From NCBI RefSeq assembly GCF_003097495.1, contig NZ_QEOP01000002.1, positions 434,001 through 498,000 of the forward strand: 64,000 bases of DNA, given 5' to 3'. The notes beneath the pieces were generated by a model. The model did no database searches and was not told the DNA's origin. It was given only the letters and a program-made list of their open reading frames with translations. The stretch is from Amnibacterium flavum. Lineage in GTDB: Bacteria > Actinomycetota > Actinomycetes > Actinomycetales > Microbacteriaceae. The position numbers and the translations under genes are program-made. Shown in pieces: positions 54,371 to 63,273 of the stretch; position 1 is the stretch's first letter; every line of letters starts with the position of its first letter.

Positions 54371-55255
54371 ATGAGTCGCCTCGCCTCGCCGTCCGGTGCG
54401 GTCGATGCGGTCCTCACCCCGCCGGGCCGCGGGATCAGAGGGTTCGCGTCGTCGTTCCGGCGGCGGCGGGTGGGCATCCCCGAGAGGGTCGCCCTCGTCG
54501 CCATCGTGATCATCACCGTGGCGCTCCCGTTCGCGCCGCTGCTCGCTCCGTACGGTTCGACAGCGGTGGCGGGCGCGCCCTTCACGCCGCCCGGAATCGA
54601 TCATCTGCTCGGCACCGACAGTCAGGGGCGCGACGTGTTCAGCAGGGTGCTGGTCGGACTCGGGGCCAGCTGGTTCGGGGCCATCGCCGTGATCGCGTTC
54701 GGTGTCGTGCTCGGCTCCATCATCGGACTCATCGCCGGGTTCGCGGGCGGGATCGTGGACACGGTCCTGATGCGGCTCACCGACGCGGCCCTCGCGCTGC
54801 CCGCGACCCTCGTCGCCCTGGTCGTCGTCGCGGCTCTCGGCCCGAGCCTGCAGAACACCCTCATCGCCGTCGCCGTCACCTGGTGGCCCTGGTACGCGCG
54901 GATCGTACGAGGCCAGACCCGGGCGATCATGACGATGCCGCACGTCGACGCCGCCCGGCTCGGAGGTTTCTCGCGGACCAGGATCGCGCTCGTGCACGTG
55001 CTTCCCGGAAGCATCGGCACGGTCCTCATCGCCGCGTCGCTCGATGTGGGAGCCGTGCTGCTGGTGCTGGCCACCCTGTCCTTCATCGGTCTCGGATCGC
55101 CGTCGCCCGCAGCCGAGATCGGGAGTATGACGGCCGACGGACTGACCTATCTCCTCACCGCGCCGTGGGTGGCGCTGGCTCCCGCCACCGCTCTCTTCGT
55201 GCTCGCGCTGCTCGCCAATTTCGCGGGCGACGGCCTGCGGGAACTGGCCGAGTGA
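54371..55255 (+). CDS. Oligopeptide ABC transporter permease (DppC-type)
   Basis: 294 residues; a soluble N-terminal stretch, then LVAIVIITVALPFAPLLAPYG as TM1 and GTDSQGRDVFSRVLVGLG, the DppC/OppC signature. About six transmembrane helices; the coupling helix is RGQTRAIMTMPHVDAARLGGFSRTRI. The gene starts three bases after the SBP gene. Here the C-type permease precedes the B-type, the reverse of the usual dppBC order. Confidence 0.92.
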   Translation: MSRLASPSGAVDAVLTPPGRGIRGFASSFRRRRVGIPERVALVAIVIITVALPFAPLLAPYGSTAVAGAPFTPPGIDHLLGTDSQGRDVFSRVLVGLGASWFGAIAVIAFGVVLGSIIGLIAGFAGGIVDTVLMRLTDAALALPATLVALVVVAALGPSLQNTLIAVAVTWWPWYARIVRGQTRAIMTMPHVDAARLGGFSRTRIALVHVLPGSIGTVLIAASLDVGAVLLVLATLSFIGLGSPSPAAEIGSMTADGLTYLLTAPWVALAPATALFVLALLANFAGDGLRELAE

Positions 55256-55256
55256 C

Positions 55257-56255
55257 ATGGTGAGAGCCGTCGCGGTCCGGCTGGCGTCCCTCGTGGGCGT
55301 TCTGCTCCTCCTCGCCATCGCCGTCTTCCTCATCCAGCGACTCCTGCCCGCCGATCCGGTGCGAGCCGTCCTCGGTCGGAACGCGAGCCCCGACGAGATC
55401 GCGGCACGACGCAGCGAGCTCGGATTCGACGACCCCCTGCCGGTGCAGCTCGTGCGGTTCCTCGGCGATCTCCTCAGCGGAGACCTCGGCACCTCGCTGC
55501 GGACCCGTTCCCCGGTGTCGGCGGATATCGCGGCCTACCTGCCCGCGACCCTCGAGCTGGTGTTCGTCGCAACTGTCATCGCGCTTCTCGGGGGACTGAT
55601 CGTCGGGGTCCTCAGCGCGCGCGGCGGATGGCTCTCCGGTGTCATCCGCGTCGTCACCGCCGCGGGTGCGTCGGCTCCGAGCTTCCTTCTCGCCATCCTC
55701 GGGATCCTGCTGCTCTACCGCCAGCTCGGGCTGTTCCCCGCCGGCGGCCGCAGCTCCGATCTCCTCGCCACCTCGACGCCGACGGGGTTCCTGCTCGTCG
55801 ACCGGCTCCTCGCCGGCGACCCGGCCGGCTGGCTCGACGCCCTGCATCACGTGCTCCTGCCCGCGTTCGTGCTGGCCGTGGGGTCGACCGTCGCGATCGC
55901 CCGGGTGCTCCGCGGATCCCTCCGCTCGGTGGACAGCCTCGATTTCGTGCGGTCAGCGCGAGCCAAGGGGTTCACCGCCCTCCAGGTCACGACCCGGCAC
56001 ACTCTGCGCAACTCGCTGAACCCCGCCCTCTCGATGACGGGCCTGCAGGTCGGCATGCTGCTCTCCGGGGCGGTGGTGGTCGAGACCGTGTTCTCCTGGC
56101 CGGGGATCGGCGCCTACCTGAGCGCATCGATCGGCTTCTCCGACCTGCCCGCCATCGTGGGTGTCGTCCTCGTGCTGGGCGTCGCCTACGTGGTCATCAA
56201 CTTCGTCGTCGACATGCTGCAGCTCGTCGTCGACCCTCGACTGAGGAGCGCATGA
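55257..56255 (+). CDS. Oligopeptide ABC transporter permease (DppB-type)
   Basis: 332 residues. The N-terminus IQRLLPADPVRAVLGRNASPDEIAARRSELGFDDPLPVQ is diagnostic of DppB/OppB; six transmembrane helices follow, and the coupling motif is FVRSARAKGFTALQVTTRHTLRNSLNP. It forms the channel together with the preceding permease. One base separates it from that gene, and its stop overlaps the ATPase start (ATGA). Confidence 0.93.
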   Translation: MVRAVAVRLASLVGVLLLLAIAVFLIQRLLPADPVRAVLGRNASPDEIAARRSELGFDDPLPVQLVRFLGDLLSGDLGTSLRTRSPVSADIAAYLPATLELVFVATVIALLGGLIVGVLSARGGWLSGVIRVVTAAGASAPSFLLAILGILLLYRQLGLFPAGGRSSDLLATSTPTGFLLVDRLLAGDPAGWLDALHHVLLPAFVLAVGSTVAIARVLRGSLRSVDSLDFVRSARAKGFTALQVTTRHTLRNSLNPALSMTGLQVGMLLSGAVVVETVFSWPGIGAYLSASIGFSDLPAIVGVVLVLGVAYVVINFVVDMLQLVVDPRLRSA

Positions 56256-57919
56256 TGCCCGACCCGTCGACCGACCGGATCGCCACGGCACCCTCCCGGG
56301 GCATCGATGAACCGGTCTGCCGGGTCGAGGACCTCACGGTCGACTTCGAGACCGCCGACGGCCTCGTGCGCGCACTCCGCGGCGTCAGCCTCGAGATCGG
56401 ACGTGGCGAGATCCTCGCCCTCGTCGGCGAATCGGGATCCGGGAAGACTGTCCTCAGCAGCTGCCTGCTCGGACTGCCTCCCGCCAGCCTCAAGACGACG
56501 GTCGGAGGCTCGGTCGTCGTCGCGGGCGTCGACATGGTGAACGGCTCCGACGCCGACCGCAGGGTCGCCCGACGGCAGACGATCGGCGCGGTGTTCCAGG
56601 ACCCCCTGACCTCCCTCGACCCGATGATGCGGATCGGCGATCAGGTCGCCGAGCGCGGAGCGACCCGCGCCCGAGCGACCGCGGCGCTCGAGGACTGCGG
56701 AGTCCCCGAGCCCGGAATGCGCCTCCGGCAGTGGCCCCACCAGCTCTCCGGCGGGCTCAGGCAGAGAGTCAGCATCGCCGCCGCGATCACAGCTGGCAGC
56801 AGCACCCCACGGCGAGGACCGGGGGTGGACACCGCTCAGGCAAGCGCAGGCGACGGCGTGCCCGCTCTGCTCATCGCCGACGAACCGACCACGGCGCTCG
56901 ACGTGCGGGTGCAGGCCCAGATCATCGCCCTGTTCGCCCGGCTGCGCGACGAGCACGGCTGCTCCATCGTCCTCGTCACCCACGATCTCGGTGTCGCCGC
57001 GCAGATCGCCGACCGGATCGCGGTCATGAGCGCGGGCGAGCTGTGCGAGGTCGGCAGCACCGAGCAGATCCTCCGGGACCCGCAGCACGAGTACACGAAG
57101 TCGCTTCTCGCCGCCCGGATCGACATCAACCGCATGCCCGTCTCGATCACCGAGCGCAGTCGCGTGGTCGCGGAGCGGAGGGACGACGACGCTCTGCGAC
57201 TGGAGGGCATCTCGAAGCACTACCCGAAGGCGGGCGGACGACGCGGGGAGATCTTCACCGCCGTCGACGACGTCTCGCTCACCGTTCCGGCGGGCGGCTC
57301 CGTCGCACTGGTGGGGGAGAGCGGGTGCGGCAAGTCGACCCTGCTGCGGATCGCGGCAGGCCTGACCAAAGCGGACAGCGGGGGAGTCCACGTCGCCCCG
57401 GGGAGCGGCCGACCGCAGCTGGTCTTCCAGGACGCCGGATCCTCGCTCACCCCGTGGTTCTCCATCGGCCAGGGCATCGAGGAGAGGCTGCGCGTGCAGG
57501 GCGTGTCGCGCCGTGAAGCACCGGACCGTGCGCGGGAGCTGCTCGCGCAGGTCGGGCTCGACGCGCGCGCCGCCGGCGCTCGCCCCCGCGCGCTCTCGGG
57601 CGGCCAACGGCAACGCGCCGCGATCGCACGGGCTCTCGCCTCCGATCCCCGGATCCTCCTCTGCGACGAGCCGGTCAGCGCGCTCGACGCGTCGCATGCC
57701 TCCCGGGTGCTCGACCTGCTCGACGAGCTGCGCGCCTCGCTCGGCATCGCCCTCCTGATGGTCACCCACGACCTCGCCGTCGCCCGTCGGATCAGCGACG
57801 AGACCGCGGTGATGTACGGCGGCCGCATCATCGAACGCAGTGCGAGTGAGCAGCTCTTCGCCGAGCCGCGCGAGGACTACACCCGTCAGCTCATCGCCGC
57901 GTCGCCGAGCGTGTACTGA
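56252..57919 (+). CDS. Fused oligopeptide ABC transporter ATPase (DppD-DppF)
   Basis: 555 residues with two nucleotide-binding domains. First (about 20-285): Walker A GESGSGKT, signature LSGGLRQRV, Walker B ALLIADEPTTALD. Second (about 310-550): Walker A GESGCGKST, signature LSGGQRQRA, Walker B ILLCDEPVSALD. In the first domain an insertion of about 20 residues (SSTPRRGPGVDTAQASAG) lies between signature and Walker B, unusual for the family. It powers the importer and starts at an ATG overlapping the permease stop with GAGGAG upstream. Confidence 0.92.
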   Translation: MMPDPSTDRIATAPSRGIDEPVCRVEDLTVDFETADGLVRALRGVSLEIGRGEILALVGESGSGKTVLSSCLLGLPPASLKTTVGGSVVVAGVDMVNGSDADRRVARRQTIGAVFQDPLTSLDPMMRIGDQVAERGATRARATAALEDCGVPEPGMRLRQWPHQLSGGLRQRVSIAAAITAGSSTPRRGPGVDTAQASAGDGVPALLIADEPTTALDVRVQAQIIALFARLRDEHGCSIVLVTHDLGVAAQIADRIAVMSAGELCEVGSTEQILRDPQHEYTKSLLAARIDINRMPVSITERSRVVAERRDDDALRLEGISKHYPKAGGRRGEIFTAVDDVSLTVPAGGSVALVGESGCGKSTLLRIAAGLTKADSGGVHVAPGSGRPQLVFQDAGSSLTPWFSIGQGIEERLRVQGVSRREAPDRARELLAQVGLDARAAGARPRALSGGQRQRAAIARALASDPRILLCDEPVSALDASHASRVLDLLDELRASLGIALLMVTHDLAVARRISDETAVMYGGRIIERSASEQLFAEPREDYTRQLIAASPSVY

Positions 57920-57954
57920 CCCGCGTCCAGCGGGGGAGAAGGAGAACGAGGCCG

Positions 57955-58800
57955 ATGAGCATCAGCGAGACGGACATGCCCGGCGTCCGGGACTGGAACG
58001 ACGTCGGGACCCTCGGCATCGAGGGACGCCCCGCCCGGCTCATCCGGTTCGTGCTCGGGTACGAGCCCATCCCGGAATCGCTGTCGTTGGAGGGTGGCGA
58101 TCCGGCCCGATTCCTCCTGGAGCCGGTGACCGCGGTCGCCGTCGTCTACGACGAGGGGGCCTGGGTACTGCTCGACAGCGGATTCAACGTCGACACCGTC
58201 CGCGACGAGAAGGCCCGCGGCGAGCACTTTAACTTCGACGGGTACGCACCGGTCGTCCCGCCCGGCGATCCGCTGGCCGACCAGGTCATCGCCGCGGGGC
58301 TCGACTGGGCGGACCTCGCGGCCTGCGCGATCTCGCACGTCCACTTCGACCACACCGGCGGGCTCCGTTTCGTCGCCGGCCGCGCCCCGGCCGTCTTCCA
58401 GAGGGCCGAATGGGACTACGCGGTCACCGACGCCACGATCCGTGACGCGGTCTCCGTCGATGACTTCCTGAGGCCCGACCTCGACGTCGTGCTCCTCGAC
58501 GGCGACACCGAGTTCGCCCCGGGTATCACGGCGCTCGACACCCGGGGCCACACTCCCGGTCACCAGTCCTTCGCGATCGAACTGCAGGGTCGCACCGTCG
58601 TCCTCGCCTGCGACGCCGCAGACCTGCGCCGCAACATCACGGAGAGCATCGCCTGCGGCAGCACCATCCGCCCCGGCGATGCCGTCGACGCACGGATCGC
58701 CGCGAGGAGACTGCACGAACTCGACCTCCTCGACGGCGTCGAGGTGTGGCCGGGACACGATCCCGACTGGTGGGCCTGGCGGGACACCGGCGCCCTCTGA
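57955..58800 (+). CDS. Metallo-beta-lactamase-fold hydrolase, N-acyl-homoserine-lactonase-like
   Basis: 281 residues. The di-zinc site is complete: H128, H130, D132, H133 (SHVHFDHTGG), H203 (HTPGHQSF), D220 (LACDAAD) and H268 (WPGHDP). Spacing and the HVHFDH form match the AiiA-type AHL lactonases within the superfamily. No signal peptide. It sits 35 bases after the oligopeptide ATPase gene with GGAGAAGGAG upstream, so it is probably the fifth operon gene and hydrolyses an imported lactone or ester. Other lactonase or amidase substrates remain possible. Confidence 0.83.
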   Translation: MSISETDMPGVRDWNDVGTLGIEGRPARLIRFVLGYEPIPESLSLEGGDPARFLLEPVTAVAVVYDEGAWVLLDSGFNVDTVRDEKARGEHFNFDGYAPVVPPGDPLADQVIAAGLDWADLAACAISHVHFDHTGGLRFVAGRAPAVFQRAEWDYAVTDATIRDAVSVDDFLRPDLDVVLLDGDTEFAPGITALDTRGHTPGHQSFAIELQGRTVVLACDAADLRRNITESIACGSTIRPGDAVDARIAARRLHELDLLDGVEVWPGHDPDWWAWRDTGAL

Positions 58801-58863
58801 CCTGTTCGTCCTCGGCGCAGGTCGCACGGCGCTCTCCACCCGTCCGCCGCTTAGAGTGGGCCG

Positions 58864-60063
58864 GTGCATCGCAGACAACGGCGCCCGCGGGGCCCTCGCG
58901 CCCTCGCGCCCCGACTCATCGGCGGCCTGCTGGCGGTCGCCCTGAGCTCGGCGCTCGCTGCCTGCGCCGCACCGACGGCGGAGGCGCCGCGCCCGACGAC
59001 GACACCCTCGGTCACCGCCAGTCCCGAACTCGCCGTCGACCCGGTCGAGGCCGAGATCGAGGAGCGTCTGGCGGCCATGAGCACCCGCGACAAGATCGCG
59101 AGCCTGCTCATGCTGCACCAGCCCGGCACCGACGGGACGGCGCTCGCCGAGTTCATGCGCTCGACCGGGGCAGGCGGGTTCATCGTGATGGGCGACAACG
59201 TGGGAGGTTCCGTCGACGTGCTCGCCGGGACGACGGCCGCCCTCGCCGTGGACCCCGCGCTGCCCCCTCTGATCGGGATCGACGAGGAGGGCGGCATCGT
59301 CGCCCGGCTCGACGAGGACACCCTGCCCGCTGCGGAGCAGCTGAAGACCGAGGCGCCCGATGCCACGAAGGCGGCGTTCGCGGCTCGTGCCGACCTCGTC
59401 CACCGCGGTGGCGCGAACCTCAACTTCGGCATCGTCGCCGACATGACGGGGGATCCCGACTCCTTCATCTTCGACCGCGTCTACGGTTCGACTCCGGAGG
59501 ACACCGCCGCCCGCGTCGAGCAGGCCGTGGCGGGGGAGCGCGGGCTGGTCGCCTCGACGCTCAAGCACTTCCCGGGCCACGGGCGTTCCGAGGCCGACTC
59601 CCACTCGGAGATCCCGGTCACCGACGTCGGCTACGACGAATGGCGCGTCACCGACGCGGTCCCCTTCGAGCGCGGAGTCGCGGCAGGAGCGGAGGCCGTG
59701 ATGTTCGGGCACCTCGCCTACACCTCGGTCGACGGGCAGCCGGCTTCGCTGTCGCCCCGCTGGCACGAGATCCTCCGCACCGAACTCCACTTCGACGGTC
59801 TCGCGGTGACCGACGACATGCTCATGCTCCAGCACACCGATCTGCCCGAGTTCCAGGATCCCGTCGAGAACGGCATCCGCGCGATCAGCGCCGGTAACGA
59901 CGTTCTCGTCTACGTGCTGGCCGCCGACCCCTCCGTCTCCGGCGTCGATCCCTACGCGCTGATCGACGGGCTCACCGCAGCCGCGGACTCCGGGCGCATC
60001 CTCCCCGAGGTGCTCGACGAGGCCGCCCGCCGGGTGCTCGCGGCCCGTATCGCGCTCCGCTGA
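58864..60063 (+). CDS. Glycoside hydrolase family 3 lipoprotein, beta-N-acetylhexosaminidase (NagZ-like)
   Basis: 399 residues. Lipobox LAAC with C34 after a Tat-free basic signal. The GH3 barrel shows GIDEEGG, KHFPGHG (234-240), the NagZ dyad D245-S-H247 and nucleophile D317 in AVTDDML. The Asp-His dyad identifies the NagZ subgroup that cleaves GlcNAc from cell-wall muropeptides. There is no second GH3 domain, as in minimal NagZ. GTG start; TAGAGT (58852-58857) is six bases before it, so it is probably leaderless. Confidence 0.9.
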   Translation: MHRRQRRPRGPRALAPRLIGGLLAVALSSALAACAAPTAEAPRPTTTPSVTASPELAVDPVEAEIEERLAAMSTRDKIASLLMLHQPGTDGTALAEFMRSTGAGGFIVMGDNVGGSVDVLAGTTAALAVDPALPPLIGIDEEGGIVARLDEDTLPAAEQLKTEAPDATKAAFAARADLVHRGGANLNFGIVADMTGDPDSFIFDRVYGSTPEDTAARVEQAVAGERGLVASTLKHFPGHGRSEADSHSEIPVTDVGYDEWRVTDAVPFERGVAAGAEAVMFGHLAYTSVDGQPASLSPRWHEILRTELHFDGLAVTDDMLMLQHTDLPEFQDPVENGIRAISAGNDVLVYVLAADPSVSGVDPYALIDGLTAAADSGRILPEVLDEAARRVLAARIALR

Positions 60064-60085
60064 TAGCGGGGCTCGGTCGCGGCTG

Positions 60086-61135
60086 CTATTCGCCGACGAT
60101 CTCCTCGCGGATCCGGCGGAGGTCCTCGAGCAGTGCGCCGAGGAGGACCCAGTGCTCGGGATGCGGCTGGAGGATGGCGATGGGCCGGGTCAGCGCCGGA
60201 AGATCCGTGTCGATATCGGGGCGTTCGTCGTCGAGCCGGCCCGGCGAGCCGTCCTCGTAGCGGACGAGCCTGCGCAGATCATGCGCCGCCCGGCGCAGCT
60301 CCTCGGCCACGCCCGCGATGAGCGGATCGCCGACGAGGTCGTCGTCCCACTGGTCGTGGACCGTGCGGGCCATGCCGACGATGCGCGTGACAAGAGGATC
60401 GAGCCGTGCGAGCAGATCGGCGTCGCGCTGGAGCTGCTCGCGGTGACGTGACCGGCGCGGATTGAAGGTCAGGCTCTCGCGTCCCTGCTGAACCGCATCG
60501 ATGGCCGTCACCCGGAGTGCCCGGAGTTCGCGTGCGGAGGTGAGCGTCGACTGCAGTCGCGCCTCGTCGGGGTCGGAGTCGATCGTCGTCGCGAGCTCGT
60601 CGAGCCGGTCCGCCTCGGCGCGCGCCAGGCGGGCGACCGCGAGTCGGGCAGGAGCGGTGAGCAGGGGAGGGGCGATGGCGGCGTTGACGATGAGGGCGAT
60701 GACGGCGCCGATCACGGTCTCCACGACTCGGGTGGCAGCGTACGCGGGCGTCGCAGCTCCGATCGAGAGCACCAGCATGGCGCTGATCGCGATCTGGTTC
60801 GCGGATCCCGCCGTCAGCCGCAGCCCCCACCCGGCGAAGATCGCGACGACGGTCGCGACGAGCACAAGCCAGCTGTGCTCGCCGAAGACGAGGACAGCAC
60901 CGAGCGCGATGAGCACACCGAGCAGGACGCCGAGGCTGCGCTCGAAAGCCTTCGCGTAGGTCTGATTGACGCTCGGCTGGATGACGATGAGGGCCGCGAC
61001 GACGGCGAAGACGGGAAGCTCGCCCGGCAGCAGCAGGAGAGGGATGAACCAGGCCAGCACCGCGGCGACCGCGGTCTTGGCGACCTGCACGAACGGTACG
61101 CGGGTCGCGGCCCGGACGTTCGGGGTCAGTGGCAC
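60086..61135 (-). CDS. FUSC family membrane protein, aromatic acid exporter-like
   Basis: 349 residues. About six transmembrane helices (15-165) including PVFAVVAALIVIQPSVNQTYAKAFERSLGVLLGVLIALGA, the FUSC/ArAE signature, then a soluble helical C-terminus rich in Arg, Asp and Leu. Half-size relative to YccS-type proteins, so it probably dimerises. FUSC proteins export aromatic acids or other organic anions. It follows the MarR gene on the same strand with a 69-bp gap. Confidence 0.85.
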   Translation of the reverse strand: MPLTPNVRAATRVPFVQVAKTAVAAVLAWFIPLLLLPGELPVFAVVAALIVIQPSVNQTYAKAFERSLGVLLGVLIALGAVLVFGEHSWLVLVATVVAIFAGWGLRLTAGSANQIAISAMLVLSIGAATPAYAATRVVETVIGAVIALIVNAAIAPPLLTAPARLAVARLARAEADRLDELATTIDSDPDEARLQSTLTSARELRALRVTAIDAVQQGRESLTFNPRRSRHREQLQRDADLLARLDPLVTRIVGMARTVHDQWDDDLVGDPLIAGVAEELRRAAHDLRRLVRYEDGSPGRLDDERPDIDTDLPALTRPIAILQPHPEHWVLLGALLEDLRRIREEIVGE

Positions 61136-61204
61136 GCAGTCAGGCTATCGACAGCCCCTGCGCGCGGGCAGTGTCCGCGCCGTGCCCGCCCGGAGGTCGG
61201 AGCG

Positions 61205-61744
61205 TCAGTAGAGGAAGGGGTGCAGGCCCGAGTCGTTCGTCGACCGACTGCGGGTGCCGCGAGTGGCCGCTGCGCGCGGCATCTCCTCCTCGGCCGGAGC
61301 GCCTCGCATACCGCGAGTGCTGAGTCGCAGCAGCAGCCGCCTCAGCAGATTCCGCTCGTCCGCGTCGAGAGGCGCGAAATACTCCTCCTCGATCTCCTGC
61401 CCCGTCTTCTGGAGGAAGCCGACGATGGAGCGGCCGAGGGGCGTCAACTGGATGACCTGACGCCGACGGTCCTCCGTTGAATCGGCCCGGGTGATCAGGT
61501 CACGCCCGTCGAGCAGATCGAGCAGCGGCGGAGCGTTGCGCGGATCGATTCCGACCGCGGACGACAACTCCTTCTGACTCGCCTCGCCGATGTGCTCGAG
61601 CACCTGCAGCAGGGCGAAATGGTGCGGTGTCAGACCGTGATCGGCGAGCATCCGGGCCCACCGTTTGCGCACCTCCGCTCCGCACGCCGTGAGCAGGAAA
61701 CTGGTGCCGCCCTCGAAGGGCATTCGGATATCCCCATCCGCCAT
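61205..61744 (-). CDS. MarR family transcriptional regulator
   Basis: 179 residues. Winged helix about 45-110: HHFALLQVLEHIGEASQKELSSAVGIDPRNAPPLLDLLDGRDLITRADSTEDRRRQVIQLTPLG, the MarR form. TAGCGT (61756 down to 61751) lies six bases before the ATG, so the transcript is probably leaderless. A perfect palindrome TGAGACGTCTCA stands 34 bp upstream. The FUSC exporter downstream on the same strand is the likely target. Confidence 0.9.
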   Translation of the reverse strand: MADGDIRMPFEGGTSFLLTACGAEVRKRWARMLADHGLTPHHFALLQVLEHIGEASQKELSSAVGIDPRNAPPLLDLLDGRDLITRADSTEDRRRQVIQLTPLGRSIVGFLQKTGQEIEEEYFAPLDADERNLLRRLLLRLSTRGMRGAPAEEEMPRAAATRGTRSRSTNDSGLHPFLY

Positions 61745-61777
61745 GAGTAAACGCTAGTCCATACCATCGTCCGGATG

Positions 61778-61789
61778 TGAGACGTCTCA
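61778..61789. promoter_or_regulatory. Perfect 12-bp palindrome between marR and zwf-like genes
   Basis: TGAGACGTCTCA lies in the 119-bp divergent intergenic region, just upstream of the probable leaderless marR promoter. It is a candidate MarR operator. Confidence 0.5.
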
Positions 61790-61863
61790 GACCATTCGCG
61801 GCGTGGAATCCTCCGGCCGCGGGCCTGACGCGGCCGCGCAGGATGGGGTTCTAGGCTCGCACC

Positions 61864-63261
61864 ATGACCGACGTCGGCACCCTCATCATCCTCGGCGCGA
61901 GCGGCGACCTCACGAAGAGGCTCCTCCTCCCCGGGCTCGGCAGCCTGCTCGCCTCGTCGCGCGATAAGGACTCGCAGCTCGCCGGAGACCTCACCATCAT
62001 CGGCACCTCGCGGTCGGAGCACGACAGCGACTGGTGGAAGCAGGTCGTGCGCGACGGAATCGCCGAAGGCGGCGCGACCGCGAAGGACGCCGACCGGCTA
62101 GCCGGAAAAGCGGAGTACATCCGCGGCGACCCGTCGAAGAGCGACGACCTCGCGAACGTGCTGAAGAGCGTCGTGGGCGTCCCCGTGCTCTACTTCGCGC
62201 TGCCGCCGGCCGTGGTCGAGAAGGCGATCGATGCGCTTAAGGACGTCGAGCTGCCGGAGGGCACGATCCTCGCCCTCGAGAAGCCGTTCGGCTCCGACGC
62301 GCGCTCCGCCGCGGCATTGAACCGACGGATCGCGAAGCTGGTGCCCGAACGGCAGGTGCACCGCATCGACCACTTCCTCGGCGAGCCGACCGTGCTGGGT
62401 CTGCTGGGCATCCGCTTCGCCGGGCGCACGTTCGAGCCCGTCTGGAACTCCGACGACATCGAGCGCGTCGAGATCACCTACGACGAGCAGCTCGGGCTCG
62501 AGGGTCGCGCCGCCTACTACGACGAGGCCGGCGCCCTCATCGACATGCTGCAGTCGCATCTGCTCCAGGTGCTCTCGATCGTCGCCATGGAGGCGCCCGC
62601 CTCGATCGACGAGGAGGACTTCCGTTCGGCGACCGCCCAGGTGCTGAACGCCACCTCGATCTGGTCGGGTGAACCGGTGCTGCCGGGAACTGATCAGCCG
62701 TCCCGTCGCGCCCGTTACACGGCCGGCAAGATCGACGGACGCTCGCTTCCCTCCTACGTGGACGAGGAGGGGGTGGACCCGGCGCGGGAGACCGAGACGC
62801 TGGCGGAGATCGCCGTCGAGGTCAAGACGCGTCGTTGGGCGGGTACTCCGTTCATCCTGCGTTCGGGCAAGGCGATCGGCGAGCCGCGACGCCAGGTCGA
62901 GATCGTGTTCCGCAAGCCGCGCTTCGTGCCGCGCGGGCTCACCGGCACCCGGGCTCCCGAGCGGTTCATCGTCGGCCTCAAGCCGCAGTCGTTCGAACTC
63001 CACCTCGCCGTCAACGGGGAGAGCGACCCGTTCCGCCTCGCACCGGGTGCGTTGGAGACCGAGATGCCTGCGCAGGAGCTCACCGAGTACGGCGAGGTGC
63101 TGCGCGGCCTGCTGTCGAGCGACCCGACGCTGTCGGTGCGCGGCGACATCGCCGAGCAGTGCTGGCGCATCATCGCCCCGGTCATCAAGGCGTGGCGTGC
63201 GGGCGAGGTTCCCCTGGACGACTACCGGGCGGGCTCGAAGGGCCCGTCGTCCTGGAGCTGA
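61864..63261 (+). CDS. Glucose-6-phosphate dehydrogenase paralogue
   Basis: 465 residues, slightly short of the usual 490-510. The NADP site GASGDLTKR (11-19), EKPFG (139-143) and QSHLLQ with the catalytic His are kept. The substrate signature normally RIDHYLGKE is here RIDHFLGEP (167-175), so the phosphate-binding Lys is replaced by E174. It is therefore a paralogue whose substrate may differ from glucose 6-phosphate. No opcA, tkt, tal or pgl gene is near. TAGGCT (61852-61857) six bases before the ATG suggests a leaderless message. Confidence 0.88.
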   Translation: MTDVGTLIILGASGDLTKRLLLPGLGSLLASSRDKDSQLAGDLTIIGTSRSEHDSDWWKQVVRDGIAEGGATAKDADRLAGKAEYIRGDPSKSDDLANVLKSVVGVPVLYFALPPAVVEKAIDALKDVELPEGTILALEKPFGSDARSAAALNRRIAKLVPERQVHRIDHFLGEPTVLGLLGIRFAGRTFEPVWNSDDIERVEITYDEQLGLEGRAAYYDEAGALIDMLQSHLLQVLSIVAMEAPASIDEEDFRSATAQVLNATSIWSGEPVLPGTDQPSRRARYTAGKIDGRSLPSYVDEEGVDPARETETLAEIAVEVKTRRWAGTPFILRSGKAIGEPRRQVEIVFRKPRFVPRGLTGTRAPERFIVGLKPQSFELHLAVNGESDPFRLAPGALETEMPAQELTEYGEVLRGLLSSDPTLSVRGDIAEQCWRIIAPVIKAWRAGEVPLDDYRAGSKGPSSWS

Positions 63262-63273
63262 GCCCCTCCGCAC

